From Chionis minor (Eukaryota > Chordata > Aves > Charadriiformes > Chionididae): DNA of 64,000 nucleotides. The notes below the pieces were generated by a model, which ran no database searches, was not told where the DNA came from, and saw nothing but the letters and a program-made list of their open reading frames with translations. The DNA lies in assembly GCA_013398295.1 (NCBI GenBank), contig VZSF01000955.1, forward strand, positions 231,971-295,970, in the 5' to 3' direction. Shown piece after piece: positions 10,482 through 24,403 of the stretch. Within the stretch, counting starts at the first letter, position 1. Each line of letters starts with the position of its first letter. The translations under genes were made by a program, and so were the position numbers.

Positions 10482-13400
10482 ACATTTTCACACCTAGCCC
10501 CAATTATCTAAAAAGGGTTTAACATTATATTTATATTGATAAGCTTAACAATGTTGAACCACGACTCTGGGATGATCTGTTACAATTCACATCCAAAGCG
10601 ACCAGAAGGAATAATTGGAAACCCTCCAGCATTTCAAGAAATAGAAGCAGCCTTGAAAAAGATGAAAACTGCCGTACAAGGTCTGGCTTTTGCTGAAATT
10701 ACAACATAAATTCCGAATGAAGGATGGCCAAGAATAATTCAACAATTACAAATTCCCCTCTAAAGACAGAGGGAATGCTACAGGATTAGAGAAATTGAGT
10801 CGTCCCAAACGTCTCCAAATGAAAAAAAAACACGATAGTAATGACTAAAGGCTGACTGAGACATTTGATAGACTGTACCACTGATTGATTGCACAGGGGT
10901 TTTAGCTGAATAACCAGTTTTTATGCTATGAATATCAATAGTTGGCTACGTAAATAGAGAGGACACTTGCCAAACAATTATGGAAATTCCCATACTCATC
11001 ACCAGTGTGTAAGTTAACCTCAAGGTATATTAGACTGTCTTTAATGGGCTACAATCATTTTGACATAATCTCCAAGGCAAGAGCACCCATAAATGCCTAA
11101 CTGATTTCCCATACAAGCCAGGCCAGCAAGGCCAACCTGTCACGTGCAAGTATCTCAAACAATCAAAAACTAAATATCTGCCCTTAAACCCCCCTTTAGC
11201 TGATGAGATTGTGATTTCTCCTACGAAATGTTTCTGTTTTCCAGAATCAACGTGTACAATAAGGAGGAGGAAGCTCTCCCCTGCGTGATGCCTACAAGCA
11301 GCAGAGAGACCAAGGTGAAGCCATATACAGCTTTTTAAAAATGTATAATAAAGGAAGGTAGATAACAACACCACCTATAAATCAGGGCTGTATCTTACAA
11401 GAAGCACAGAAATAATTTCATTTTCCACTCCTCCAAAACTCAGCACAGAAGTACAAGTGTCAACGAATGCAAGTGCTGGTTACAGACCCCCATATGGTGG
11501 CACCCCAGGTTTTATGACAACAGCCTTTATGAGGGTCCCACCATCAGCCTTTCCTTTCCCACTCCCAGATGCTGGCAGGGCAGCCCATGCCACTGGCCTC
11601 CCTCTTCAGGATCACTCCTGCCTCTCCATCCCACCTTCAGCTCTCCCCCATTCCCTCACTTCTGCAGGAGGGTGGTTAGACCCAGGCTGAGCACTGAACT
11701 GGCATCCTTGCCCAGCAACATTTAATTTTGCATACTGGGAAGCCTTGAGCCATTACAGGTCAGGTCTATACTGAACCATGCTTGTAAAATGAAGGTTTTT
11801 TGCTTCATGACAGGTTTAGAACAATAAAATAAACATCACTTGAGTGAAGACAACCTTTTTTTCCCCAAAACTGCTGGTAAACTGGAAGATTAGAAAATAA
11901 ATCCTTTGAGGATGAAGATGCTGTATTTGTTTCAAACCATATTTTCATTTAGATTAAAAGTAAATGAAAAAGTAAGCAAAACAACAAAAAAAGAAGGAAA
12001 ATTCAAAACAAAGTCAAGTGAAGGAAACCACCATTTTCTGTTTTGAAAACATCAGGATGAAGCACTGTGAATAAAGACAGTGAAATGACATACCTGGAAA
12101 TCACAGGGGTGAAACACTCAGGAATTTTCTGGATGTTTCTTTTACGTTTCTTCCTCTATGTGAACAACTTAGTTCAGCCAAGAAGAATTTAACAATATTT
12201 TCGCATTGCTGATTCTCTGTTTTTCACACACACAAACATAAAAAAAGATTAAAATTAAAACTTTTGCTCTGTTCTTCTTGTAAACCAACACACAGACACT
12301 TACACAGCTGATCTGGAGAGGTGCTAAACACTCTCATTAACCGTTGATGACAAATACGAAATTAGAGCTCATCTTTGGAGACATGCTGATGACAGTGCTG
12401 AGTCCCATCCTGAAGCCAGCTGCTGAGGTGTCTGTTATGCTATTGCCCACCCCCACAAATGCCCCCAAATCAGAAACAATACGTCCTAATCTAAGCTATG
12501 TAGTTGCTTAGGTGCCGGTAGCGATGGGGCCGCAGCCCTCTCCAGCATTCACAGATCGACACGAGCAACATCTGTCGTCTCCAGTTGCTCTCCCCCACCT
12601 CCACAGAGATGAAGCGTGTGAAGCATTTTGCTACCATGGTCCTTCCTAGTCTTGGAAGTCACCCAGATCCCTAGAGGGCTAATAGGGCTTTGCACGGCAT
12701 CCAAGAACTAGATATTTTTCAAATCACAGCCAATACTCCAGCCTCATTTTAGCTGGGTTATTTGTGGTTTTTTTTAGGCAGGTGTCTATTTCTGCCCATC
12801 TGTATAATTTGGTTTTATAATTGCCAAACCTGCCTGCTTAGTACATGATTTGTCAACTTTCCCATGAAAACCAGATCACCCATTGTATATATATAGGTAG
12901 CTGGGTGCCTTAGTGCTTTGAATTGCACAAACAGTGCTGGTGTAATTTAAAACTATGGTGCCAGCACCTTATTTTTAAGGGATTTTGGGGATGTGGATGT
13001 GTGCTGGAGAGTGGTCCAGCACTCATAATATCCTTCCACAGGGTATTCCTTAGAGGATCTCTAAAGTACATCACTGACATTTATTAACAGATCCTTAGAA
13101 GACTCTTCTTGAAAGGCACAAAGACAGTATTATTGTCCCATTTTATAGAGGGGAAACCTGAGGCAGGAACTTAAAGATATGTACTGTCTCACCAAGACAT
13201 TAAATGAACAAGACAAGACAGACTCCAAGCATTTTTCATTCCCAAGGTAAAATTGTACCAGGGTGCATTTCTGCAGGAGCTTTCACTTATGGCCAGCAGG
13301 AACGCACAGCGAAGGTGTAGCTCAGGTCACCTCCGGCAGGTGAAGTCACAGACCTGAGTGTGAACAACATTATCTTTACAGAAAATGTCGTTACTACAAA

Positions 13401-14689
13401 AGAGAGATGAGGAGTCTACATGAAATTAAGTGGAAATTTCCATTTTGTAGACTTGGCCCGGGATGGGTAGCATCTCCCTTCAGCAAAAAAATGAACAGAC
13501 CATCACAAACATCACCCTGGTCAGACACAGATCAAAACCTGAAAAGGTAACTGAGCTTGATGCCACAGCTCTTCAGGGTTGCAGCTTTTGCTTTGGATGT
13601 GTCGCTGCTGCTATCCATCCTTGGTGATGGTGGTAAATCCCAGAAGCAACATATCATCTCCTAGAAATACCACCGCATTATATTTATACTTTTCCTTGTT
13701 AATGAAATGTTCTTTTTTCTATGGAGCTGCATGTATTTTAAAATATTAACAATCCTTGCACTCAGGAAACAGAGAGCAGGAAAAGAAGGAAAGCAGGAAG
13801 AACCCTGTGCAGTGCAATAGGAAGGACGTCCAGCAGTATACACACATTCCTCTCACAGGCACGTTAGCACATACACCTCAGCATCTAAAATCTTCCACAC
13901 CTCTTGGTCGCTGACATCCTATAAAACTGCCAAATGCCCACCGCGGCCGAAGGTGTGCCGGCTCCCCTCCCGCTTCCCTCCAGCCAAGCCAAGCGCCCAG
14001 CGTCAGCCTGGCAGGACAAATGTGCAGGCAGCCCTCAGGGGTGGAAATACAATGCAGTTGTTCCCCCATCTCTCAGGAAACAATTAAACACGCAATATTT
14101 AAACACTCCTGCCCACCTTTGAAAGACACAAACACTGCACTGCACTGCCTGGACATGGAATTAGCCCAACGTGGAGCTGTGGCACTGAAAAAATCAGTGT
14201 TTGCAGGGGCAGGCAAAATCCAAGTCTCCTTTTTTTTTCTTTTTTTTCTTTATTTTTCATTATTAAATAAAGCATATAATGATTTCAGGCACAGACAAAC
14301 TTGGTCCTGATAGTTTCTGTATGACGATGCTATACAGCAATGAATTTCATACGCTTGCAGAACACTTGTTGGATCTTTGAATAATCCAAAAAATATGAAG
14401 TAGGGTAAGGCATTCCTGCCGTTCATCTTCACAGAACATGATGTCACTTATGTACAGACTCTTAATCCTATTCCTCCCCCTATTTTCCTTTCAAATATGT
14501 GTTTTGTATGGAGTTATCCATCAGACAGCACATTGTCAATGAGATGTGTCATTGCTCTGTGTGTATTCTGATAAAATGAACCTAATGCATATGTAAATCT
14601 GCCTTCTCAGGAAAAGTGTGCAGAAACACATTTGACTTGAAATCTCTCACTGCAAAAAGATTTAAGAAGGGTAGAGATGAAAATTTCCC

Positions 14690-14960
14690 AATTGCAAGAC
14701 GGCAGCGGCGGCAGCTGCAGCCCATGAGAGGTGAAGTACGGAGTCCATGGAGGGACCCCAGGAAAGCCGTGCTGCCCACCCAGCCCCATCCCTGCTCCGG
14801 GAAGGGCGGTGGTGGCTCCAGCTACTGAGGTCCCCCGCTCTCCCACCACTCCCTGTGGGCCATACAGGAGCCGTTGGGAAGGAGAAGGCCCTCTCCCCGT
14901 CGCACTGCGGGCGCGAGAAGCGCCTGGGGGCAGCGGACGCGTAACCTTGTAAGAGCGCTG
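14690..14960. promoter_or_regulatory. GC-rich, CpG-containing intronic pocket
   Basis: The sequence changes abruptly from AT-rich intron to GC-rich DNA with scattered CpG (for example ggcagcggcggcagctgcag and cggacgcg). It supports several overlapping ORFs on both strands, as expected of GC-rich DNA with few stops. No TATA box or exon boundary was found. It could be an alternative promoter, an orphan CpG-island-like element or merely a local GC excess. Confidence 0.3.
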
Positions 14961-17900
14961 GGCAGCCGCGCTAATAAAATCATGCAGACGACCATCACAC
15001 GCTGCTTTCAAAATATTGTGCTGCTAGGGACTGTCGGAAAAGTGATCACAGGGACCTTCGTGAAGAAACAAAAAAACCCAAAAAAGTCCTGATCATGGTA
15101 ACATGGATTTAGCTAATTGATTTTTTTTTTTAAAAAAAAATATTAAAGGCAAAACCATCAGCTTGTTTGAATGGACTTTTAAATATATCCATTTACAATA
15201 ATTTGTACGAAAAACAATTTAAGGAGAGGATTTAAAGATATCATCTGGCAAATTGCTTTGTTGACAACAGATAGATATTAAGTGCAGTTTATCCTGGCCG
15301 TAATTAGGCACCACTTTCCTAGCTTTGCGATCATAACAGGGTTTTTTTACTACTATTTTTAAGAGTTTACACAAACCCCATTGCACCTTCTGAAAAGAGC
15401 AAAAATAGGTGTGTAAGAACATTAATGAAAAGTTCATTTGAGATTAAAAAACATACATCCCTCCCACAAGTAACTAGCTCTTACTGAAACCAATTTAAAA
15501 ACAAGCCAGCAAAGTTACTACTGATGCACAAGTATGCACCCCGCCATCCTTAAGGACAGGATTTGCAGGTAGAAGTGTAAGGATCCATAAGGTGGAAGGA
15601 AATGTCCTTGTTATACCATTATGTACCTGCTGTTCTAAAAAAAATAGTATTTCTTAGTTCTTAACCCAAAATCCAAGTTTATATTACATATCTTAGATAT
15701 TATAGAGTACCTATACAAAGAAAGGTTGGCTGCTTTGTAACACGATGTTTAGAAACAGCTAATGGCTTTGTGTAAAAAAAAAGCCTTCAAGAGCAGGGAA
15801 GGGTATCCTTTATGGAAGAAAAGTGAAAACTAAAGCTGTCTGTTTATAAGGTATTTTTATGAGAGCCCAACCGTCTCTTTGGTTGGAAAGTGGAAAATAT
15901 AAATACAAGACCTTTGTGATCTGAAAACATGGTGGTTTTTAAGCCGCGCCTTTTACAAGAGTATCTCAACACCTGAGAACCTTCTGCTGTGTCTTGCTGT
16001 TTAAAGTAACAAGGTGCATCCTTCTTTACAGCAAGTAATATACCGTATCGCTTGTACTGCGTATCACTCAGAGTATGGTGTGCCTGCCTTCAGTGGAAGG
16101 CTTTGCTTTTGTTTCTAAGTGCTTTCTTGTTTATTTGAAATGGCAGTATTTACATCTCGTAGCTTATTAACTCTAATCACCCAGTTCAGCAATTAAAAAA
16201 GGCAGAGCCGTCTACTGACATTGATCACAATACAAAAAGCCATGGTAAAAAGAGTCTAATGAAATATTTTTGTAAATTGTAAAGAAGGATAATTGTGGGA
16301 ACAGGAAAGAAAACCCTAACTGTATAGCTGCTTTTAATGAAATCAATATATCATTCAATTAAGTAGCAAAGCAAAGCTAGGAGATCATGAAGTTTGACAG
16401 AACATTGACAAACATTAATGCTTTTGCAGTTTTCAGATGATTTCATGGGATGATACCTGAGACAAACTTATTTTCTTTTCTTTTTTTTTTTTAATTACTC
16501 TTTTATATAAAGAGTTGGAAAAGAAAAGGCAAAATGAGTCACTTGCTGAAAGCAGTGGATGATACTCTGAAATTCATCTGCTGGAAAAGGTGACTTTTCT
16601 TCATTCAAAGGAACTTTTCCTTTTAGTGCTGACCATCTGTTGATCATTTCATTTTATGAGATTATTTTTGAAATACAAACACTATATATTATGACTTTTC
16701 CTCCACATATAGTATTATTCAAATTTCAAAAGACACTGTATTTGATAACTAACACTTATTACTTACCGCCCTTTACAAAATATTCTTGGCAGAAGGTTAG
16801 AAACTGACATTTCCAGTTGAAAATAATGCATTGTCAAATAAGAAAACTGCAGGCTATAATTTTTAACACATGTATCTATTATTTTAAACATGAAGCATTG
16901 CATCAGTTTGACATTAATTTATATAATAGGGACAGAAAAGGATAATGCAATTTTCAGGGGCTATCTACATTTAATTAACTAGCAGCAGTCGCCTGTAACA
17001 AAAGAAAACTCCACTACAAAAAATAAAGCCTGTTTGTACACCTTCTATCATGCATTATTGAAACACACAATGTCATTATAGGAAATAATAAGTGCTTAAA
17101 TAGAAGCAGCAACTAATAAATACAGACACAAAACTTTCATAAAAGTTTGTAAATACAGTATTGTATGGAAATTCTGATGCATATTAGCTCTCACATGCAC
17201 TGTAAAATGTTTTATTATGAAAAAAGTGGGTAAGATACTTATCTTTTAAATTGGAGTTTAATATTTTATTAGTGCCAGGCACATAATTCTCATCAAATGG
17301 CAGGAAACTCTTTTTTGTATGGATATAAATGTCTAGAGTTTAATATTTCAAAGATAAGTACCTACTACTGCGTCTATCACACTGCAGCTTAATGGAATTT
17401 ACTTTTTCTTAAATATTTATACTGTATGTGTGTTTGGTTGTCAAATGATTGTATAACTACTGAGGCAGAACTGATAAGCTGGGCATCTACCTCGTGAATT
17501 ATTATTTTTCAAATTTGAAATGTTTAAAATCTTGACTACAAGAAGGAATACAGGATTTGAGAATTTTCAAACATGCAATTGGCTTGGAAAAATAGCATTC
17601 TATAATTCACCAATAAACAAAAAGTTCTTCTGAGTGAACCCTAGATTGCAGAAATCGTCTGACTTTCCCCAAACAAATTACATTTAAAGAAAAACAGAAT
17701 GACATTAGCGAGAAATATTTCCTGAGACTCCAAAATACACAGTAGTGAGCAAATTAAACTGAGACCAGTCTCTGATATTTCCAGTGTAATGTACAGAGAG
17801 CATCATTCAGGTTCTGCAATACTGCAAACTATTTCATCAGTTCTGAGAAATGCTTTCTGATCCATGCTGATACAATTACCTAGGCTTTATTGGCAATTTA

Positions 17901-18221
17901 GACCTGCTTTTAGGGACATTTTAGAGCAAATGATGTTTTCTTGATATTTTAAAAAAGCAGCACTATTTGCTATACCTTTGGGATAAGGTAGAAATGGAGT
18001 TAGAGGCTCATTAAATATCTGATTGGTACAATGTGGTTTTTGTTACTGTGGACTAAACTACCAAAAATGAAGATATGTTCCTGGAGGTTCTGCTCCCTTT
18101 GCAATCAAACGGTATTTTTATTTGGAATATTTCTGTAAAATATCAGCTGGCATTTACTACTACTCTACTACTTACAAGAGTCTTAAAATCTGCCTATTAA
18201 TTGAAAGACATTGAAACTTAC

Positions 18222-18335
18222 CTAATAAATTTTTCATATGAGCATGTGTGAAGGGCACACCACATCCTTCTTTGTTCCTATAAAAATGTGATGTCCAGAC
18301 CACGACCAAGTGAGCCCGAGTTCCTTTTGATGTTC
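18222..18335 (-). CDS. Coding exon, 37 codons, phase 1 to 1
   Basis: The acceptor is tttttctacttacag and the donor is TTAG|gtaagt, both excellent. The frame reads TSKGTRAHLVVVWTSHFYRN followed by KEGCGVPFTHAHMKNLL. The start completes a Gly codon with the preceding exon at 20383-20424, and the final G joins the exon at 9851-9926 to form another Gly. The hydrophobic-aromatic core followed by a Cys/His-containing loop looks like folded protein, but I do not recognise the domain. Confidence 0.87.
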
Positions 18336-20119
18336 CTGTAAGTAGAAAAAAGTGAAGTGGTTACAGTGATGAAAAAAATAAAGCGAGATACTCTTAAATA
18401 TTTTTTACATAGGGATTTAACTGAAATGACATCTGAAACCAGACAACAGTCTACTGATTGACACAAAGCCCAAAAGCTCCTACCGGTTTGTCTCACAACT
18501 GGTATAGCTTTAACTTAGAGACTTAAAGACAGCTGCAGTAGCCTTCAATTTTAGAATTTAATTCAAAACCTGCTTTCCTATGCACTGGCAAAGCCGTTAA
18601 ATTAGGTCCTCTTGTCCCAATTACTCACAATAGCATATACAGTCAAAAGTAGACTCAAAATGTATATCAGTTAACGTTCTTTTGATATTTTCAACTGTTC
18701 TCAATTTTCCCCCTGCTTTTGGAAAATTCACACGAGTGTTTCTGGGTTCCCTATATCACACAGCTATTCTTGTGCCATATTGGTCTCAGTAAATAGCATA
18801 CAGGAAAGTGCGATAAATCGGGAGCGTACCATTGCGATAAATAAAAGCTGATAATTTAAAACTCTTTTAGATAGCAGTGAGATGCCTCGTGAGAATACTA
18901 GCGTGGTAAATAAAATCTGCTAATTTAAATCTTTTAAAATCATGCTTCCCGCCATTAGCATCCAACAGGGGATGTAGCAAGGCAGTTGTTAAGCAGCCCT
19001 GTCGAGGAGGGGACGGTGTCACTGTCACCTTTACAGGCAGGAAAGTTTTGTGCTGCGAGTTTCTCCGAGGAGACGCAGCAAACTCCACAACTGCTGGACA
19101 CACATGAGACATTCGGGGTAAACAAACGTATAAATAATTTGATTGAACTTGAAATCATAGGTATTTGTAGGCCCAGCAATGCTACAATTACAGTCCGTGT
19201 GGCTGAAATCAGTTTGCAGTAAGCAAAGTTGCGCTGTAGCTGGCTTGTAAAGCCAAGTGGGTTTAGGTCTTTCAGTCTGAGCGGTTAATGGGCAGGCAGG
19301 GAAATGATCAGAAATTCGCCTATTCTGAATCAGACACTCATCCACCAGATTAAGAAAGATTTTAAAGCCCCAGTTTCGGAAAACTGGTTAAGACACCTCA
19401 TTGCCAAAACATCACCTTTGTCCTTTCACTGCCTGTTGAAGATTTTCTAGCTGTAAAACAGAAAGCAGCTGGAAAGCCTAATGCAGTTTACATCACTGCA
19501 GGGACGGGGGGGGAAGATAAAAAGAAAAAAAGGAAAAAACCACCTGCCAGAAATGCAGCGCCAACACATTGCTGGGGAGGTGCAGGGGGGCTCCAGGGGC
19601 CAGGACCTGCTCCCCCAGCCGGCGCAGTGAGAAGAAAAAAAAAGCCCCCTAAACTCCCCTCCTTCTCAACAGGAAAAGCCAGATGAATTGTTGCACGTCC
19701 TTCATTTGGCCCTATCATTTCCCTTAAGAAAAATGTCACCTGTTGCCGTTACAGAGTTAAACAAGCAGTGCCCGACGCTTTGTGCTTCGTTGACCTGCCC
19801 CCGCCAGCCCCCGCCTGCCTGCGCCTACGGTGGGGTGCGATAAGGGCTCCACGGACATGCCCTGCTAATTTCCCTGGCACCGAGTTCGTAGTCTGAAGCC
19901 ACAGCCTAGCTACTGTTGGAGAGAAATTTAGGGAGAATTAAAGGACTCTTCAGAAACACCCTTGGCTCACTTCTGCCCCACAGATGATTGCGTACGCTCT
20001 TAAAAACAGAGTTGAATGCACGGGTAAAGTATTACCACTCTGGTGTCCTGGCCAAGCGTGTGGATACCCATAGCGAAGCAAGGACACAAGGTTTAAGATC
20101 AAGCGTTATGCAAAACGTT

Positions 20120-20200
20120 GAGGGGTTTTTGTTTGCTTGTTTGGGGTTTTTTTGTTTGGGCTTTTTTGGGTGTTGGTTGTTTTGTTTTTTTTTTTTTAAC
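20120..20200. repeat. T/G-rich low-complexity tract
   Basis: Irregular GTTTG/GGGTTTTT motifs end in a 14-T run, just left of the 13-codon exon at 20383-20424. In gene orientation it is A/C-rich intron sequence after that exon's donor. Confidence 0.75.
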
Positions 20201-20382
20201 AAAGACTTTGAAAAGTGAACTAAATACACGGGCTGCCAAGGACAGAAAGATGTAACCTGCTGGGTGTGAGCTCGGCACTGACAAGTTCGACTCACTCATC
20301 CAGCGGCGTGGAGGGCTGCGAGATCCAGGGCCTTCCGTCTACACTAAACAAAACTTGGCCAGAGTTGGTGTCAGATACCTAC

Positions 20383-20424
20383 CTTTCAACTTTGAATTTT
20401 TGCCATTAGCAAGTTTTTGTTCTC
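20383..20424 (-). CDS. Small coding exon, 13 codons, phase 1 to 1
   Basis: The acceptor is a run of about 15 T ending ttaag and the donor is AAG|gtaggt. The frame reads EQKLANGKNSKLK, a charged linker, and completes Gly codons at both ends with its neighbours at 20592-20642 and 18222-18335. At 42 nt it is close to microexon size. Because the linker joins two hydrophobic exons in phase, skipping it would leave the frame intact, so alternative inclusion is possible. Confidence 0.7.
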
Positions 20425-20591
20425 CTTAAAAAAAAAAAAAAATCAAACCCAAACACCAACAAACTTCATAGTTGCACCTGCCTTTCCTGTTCAGTGCACA
20501 CTACTCATACTCGCAGGAGCACAATTACTGGTGCAATTTTTAAAAATGCTAGCAGATATCTGGGAAAAAAACCAGCAGTAGCTGAACATAC

Positions 20592-20642
20592 CAGTTATCT
20601 TGCAGAAAGAGCTCAGAATTTGGTAGTAAAGGACAGCATATT
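20592..20642 (-). CDS. Coding exon, 16 codons, phase 1 to 1
   Basis: The acceptor is tcggtttccccccag and the donor is ACTG|gtatgt. The frame reads YAVLYYQILSSFCKIT. The first two bases complete a Glu codon begun by the exon at 22301-22383, giving KFRAEEYAVLYYQ across the junction, and the last base completes Gly with the 13-codon exon. A second upstream AG (cttgtag) would add residues in the same frame but in the wrong phase. The aromatic amphipathic helix pattern suits a helical repeat. Confidence 0.78.
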
Positions 20643-22300
20643 CTGGGGGGAAACCGATCCTACAAGCACACATGAGCAAAAGACCCGCACGTCTCCGCTC
20701 TTTAGAGGAGGGAGGCGGAGAAGAGAGGCAGCACCCGGCGCAGCAGGTCCTGCGGCGGACGGAGGGGGTTGAACGGCTCCCAGCACAGCAAGTCACCAGG
20801 ATCTGCTGCAGAGTTCGAAGTCACAGTTAAGCTGGAGGGAGGAATTTTTCCAGAGGCTGCACAGAGAGGGAGAAATGAGCTGGAAAGCCCAGTACGAGAC
20901 GCACAGTGGTCCTGTGACCAGACACGCAAAAGACCTGTATTTTTTCCCCTTGTGCTTTTAAGCAGAGGGCATTCAGAGGAGCAATGCCACAGTGACTGAG
21001 ATCACTGGGATTAACGGTGCCTGCCCTGAAGAGCACAGAAATTATTTCATGCGCTGGGCTACAGACAGGGACAGGAGGACTCGGCAGCCCCATCTGCGAG
21101 GGCCAGGGCGCTCCTTCCGTTGAGGAGCATCAATATTGCAACCGTATGTGAGGACCGCACAGTACCCAGCAGCATCTCTGCAGATCAGGGGCACCGTTGC
21201 CATAATCAAGCCATCAGCCTGCCTCTCCGAGCAGATATTAGACCACTGCCACAGCAAAGTTCGACACAGTTTGGAGAGAAAAACAATAAAATAATTGTTG
21301 CAATGCCATACGGCATCTGTATTAACACAAGCAAATTATTTTGGTAGGGATTCAATTTCATAAATGTGGCTTCAAAGGCTGTTCCATGAGCACTATAATG
21401 TTTTTTTCCTTCTCACCAAAATGAATAAAAACTTTACGATATGTTCAGCACAGTACTTAAGTATTTGTTTTGTTAATTTCTTAAAACAAATTGGATTCCC
21501 AGTAAATACAAAACTTGGACAGCTGCATTAAGCAAGCAGTGGGGAAGCAATCTCATAATGATTATCATGCAGAAGTGCACTACAGAAGAATTCCCAGAAT
21601 TTCATCCAAACTGTTATTTGCTCTATTATAAACCTTCTATAAAACCCAATATAAAAATTCCTGAAGGAAGAGAGAGCATTTTTAAATATTTGCAAATACC
21701 CTCCAATGATTAAAGAAATGTGTGAAGGATGAGATGTTAACGAATGACAGCAGAATTAGAAGATACGGTCTTTCTCCTTATTTTATTGCACTGAGAGGGA
21801 ATCAGAGCAGTTGTAACCATTTTCCTTCCAGCTGAAAGTTTGTGAGACCAGACCACCGAGCTTTTGATCACGAGCCCTGCAGGGCAGGTCTGTCCCAGGG
21901 TCCTGCACGAGCTGACACCAGGCACCGGTGGGGGGGGAGGTCTGGGGGGAAGCTTGACCCCCTGGTACATCTTATTTACCCAATGAGGCTCTGGGACTTC
22001 AGCCATCAGCAGGTGTTGGGGTGAAAATATTAGGAATGCTAGTCTTGTGGCTTCAAAGAATAAGGGCATGTGGGACTAATGAATCTCAATACCAGCCTGT
22101 CATGCCTGGGATTTTGCATGGGGGGTTTTGTGCACCGCTTAATCTAAATTTCTTTGTCTATGGCTGCAGGGCAGGAGGAGACAGGACTGGCTAACGCTCA
22201 CTGGATGTTCTCACTGAGTGTACACGTACCGATGTAGGGACCCGCGCTGCCACAACAGCACCGCATCTGGCCAGCAAACTCCTCACCTGTTGTCTCATAC

Positions 22301-22383
22301 CTTCTGCACGGAATTTGCCTTTCAGAAACAAAATAGCTGCGCACAGCAATTTCCCCAATGCTTCAAGGGGATTCGTAAGCTTT
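22301..22383 (-). CDS. Coding exon, 27 codons, phase 2 to 1; second donor downstream
   Basis: The acceptor is tatatcactgcag and the donor is GAAG|gtatga. The frame reads KLTNPLEALGKLLCAAILFL and then KGKFRAE, a strongly amphipathic helix. A second good donor, CAG|gtgagg, lies 14 bases further on (exon end 22287). The frame stays open to it, but its use would change the phase and break the join to the exon at 20592-20642. The first donor is therefore taken as the productive one. Confidence 0.82.
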
Positions 22384-24380
22384 CTGCAGTGATATATGAA
22401 CTCACTCCCCTTGGTGCTGCCAGGAGGGAGGTCAGCAAGGAAACATCCCATACAACTGATTGGGTTAGAATATCCACAACTCTAATTATCATTTATTTAA
22501 CCTTGAAAAAACACCCCATCGTAAAGCAGAATATTATTTAAAAAAATTAAAAATAAAACCTGTCATCCCATGGAGCAGCCCTTTGTGGATTTCACAGCTA
22601 AGGCAGGCTCCCGGGAAGCAGGGGTTTGGGATCTTTCCAAAGAAAAAGATTCAGCCAAAAAACTGAAATCTCTCTTCTGCGAGCAACTAATTAGACTTTG
22701 ACAAGTCTTATAGCCATTAACATCCCTCCTCAGGCCTCCACAGGACTTGTTTGCACATGCAACATTATTTTGGCGAGCCCCGCAGCCCCAGGGAAGGAAG
22801 GGCAATGTCCGTGCAAGGCAGCAGCACCCGGCCATGCCTCAGGCAGTGCAAAGCTGGTGCTAATGAAGTGGCCTCCCAGAAGAGCTGCTTGACGTGGGTG
22901 CAACACCATACTGACACTTCTCCACGGCCAAAGATTTCACCTGGGATAGCTTAATGATTTGCGCACCTTGCTCCTTTAACTTTGTTCTTGCTGTTCTGCC
23001 TAAACCAGTCCTGTTCCGCCCTGACGCCGCAGTTGAGTTGAAGACAACTCACACATCTCTCCTTGTTGCTTTTGCTCTCCCCAGTGGTCACTGCCAAATG
23101 GACTCCCAGTAAGCTCTTGGGAAACAAGCAATGTCCAGCTTTTACAGTCCCTCACCCACGCACAGGCTGAACGGGGACTCCACAGAACATCATCCAATGG
23201 CTTCACAAATTTAATACACGTGTCACCCTTGTAGCACCCAGCTGACATTGGAAGACACAATTTTCAACCCACTGACTGTTTAATGGCAGATGGTCTTCTG
23301 AAGCTCGTACTCCTCCCTCGAGGATTTAAGAGCACAAGCCACCACCTGGATGTGACATCTGATCATAGCCAGCAGCACACATAACTGCCTGTAGGACGTG
23401 GAGCCATGAAGTCACACTCTATGTTTGTGTGAAGATCCTGTAAAACATAATCCTAAACATGTGTATACATGGAACAGGGAAAAAAAATCTCATTTCTACT
23501 AGCATAGTAAAACATGCCCTTCTTTACACAGAGAAGGCTGCAACAACCAATGGGTTTCCACATCTCTCAGCCTAGGAAAGCAAAGTGGATATTTCTGTGG
23601 GGAGAAATCAGGCCACCAAAGGGGATGTCCTGCACTCCACCTCCACGCTGTCAGGGGTGGAGAAGAAGGGCAAAGCCTGCTCAGTGACCACAGAGTAAAT
23701 CCAGGACAGTACCATCAAGTTAATAACTACCCAGCATTATGCAAGCAGTATACTAATTTACCCACAGGTTAGAAGTGTCTACTGCCGTTTCATTAAATAG
23801 TAATTCTTGTAAATTTGAGAGCGTAACTGTAATCAACCTTAAGGGCACGGTGTTTCTATTGTCACTGTCACTAAACCCCCATACTTATTCCCACATAGTA
23901 TATGGTATATTTAATTTTATCACTCACAACCTGGCTTCTTACAAATTTATAAAAAAGTTCAGGAGATGGTGCTCCCTCTCAGACATGGTTTTGTACCGAC
24001 AGACGTGGACCAAGGCAGAAGGGCCCCGTGGAGCTCCAAGCAGAGGCACGTGCTGGGCCTGCTCTGCATCGCAGCTTCAGGAGACATCCCTGCCAGCTGG
24101 GAAAACACACGTTGTTGGAAACACTGAAACCCCTGGAGACTGTTACCAGGAATAGACACACCTAAAAAACACCCAGCGGCTCAGTCGCAGCTTTTAAACT
24201 GTTGGGCCCGATTCCTAGTTGCGGTTTTGTGCCTTGTTCAAGCTGATGAAACTTTCTTCATTTAGTTAAGTTACACTTAACTATGGAAATGGAAATACTA
24301 GACAGATTAATGCAATCCATAACTCTGTACTTTCTTATGAGTAGTAGAATTTACCCCGACATGGCTTCACTCTTTCTTTC

Positions 24381-24403
24381 TTTTTTTTTTTTTTTTTTTT
24401 TTT
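24381..24403. repeat. Homopolymer run of 23 T
   Basis: This is an uninterrupted T run preceded by a short CTTT-rich stretch. On the gene strand it is poly-A inside an intron and could be the tail of an old retroposed sequence, but nothing recognisable lies next to it. Confidence 0.9.

Larger units (their letters stand above)
9927..18221. other. Long intron (about 8.3 kb), no exon seen
   Basis: No exon with both splice signals and compatible phase was found on the minus strand, and the flanking exons already join in phase. The stretch holds AT-rich DNA, poly-T/poly-A runs (for example T then A at 15121-15140), a GC-rich pocket near 14700-14960, a 24-bp palindrome at 10458-10481 and an AT-rich enhancer-like block near 16880-17450. 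ORFs up to about 130 codons lie around 14.6-15.0 kb but have no splice context. Confidence 0.6.
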
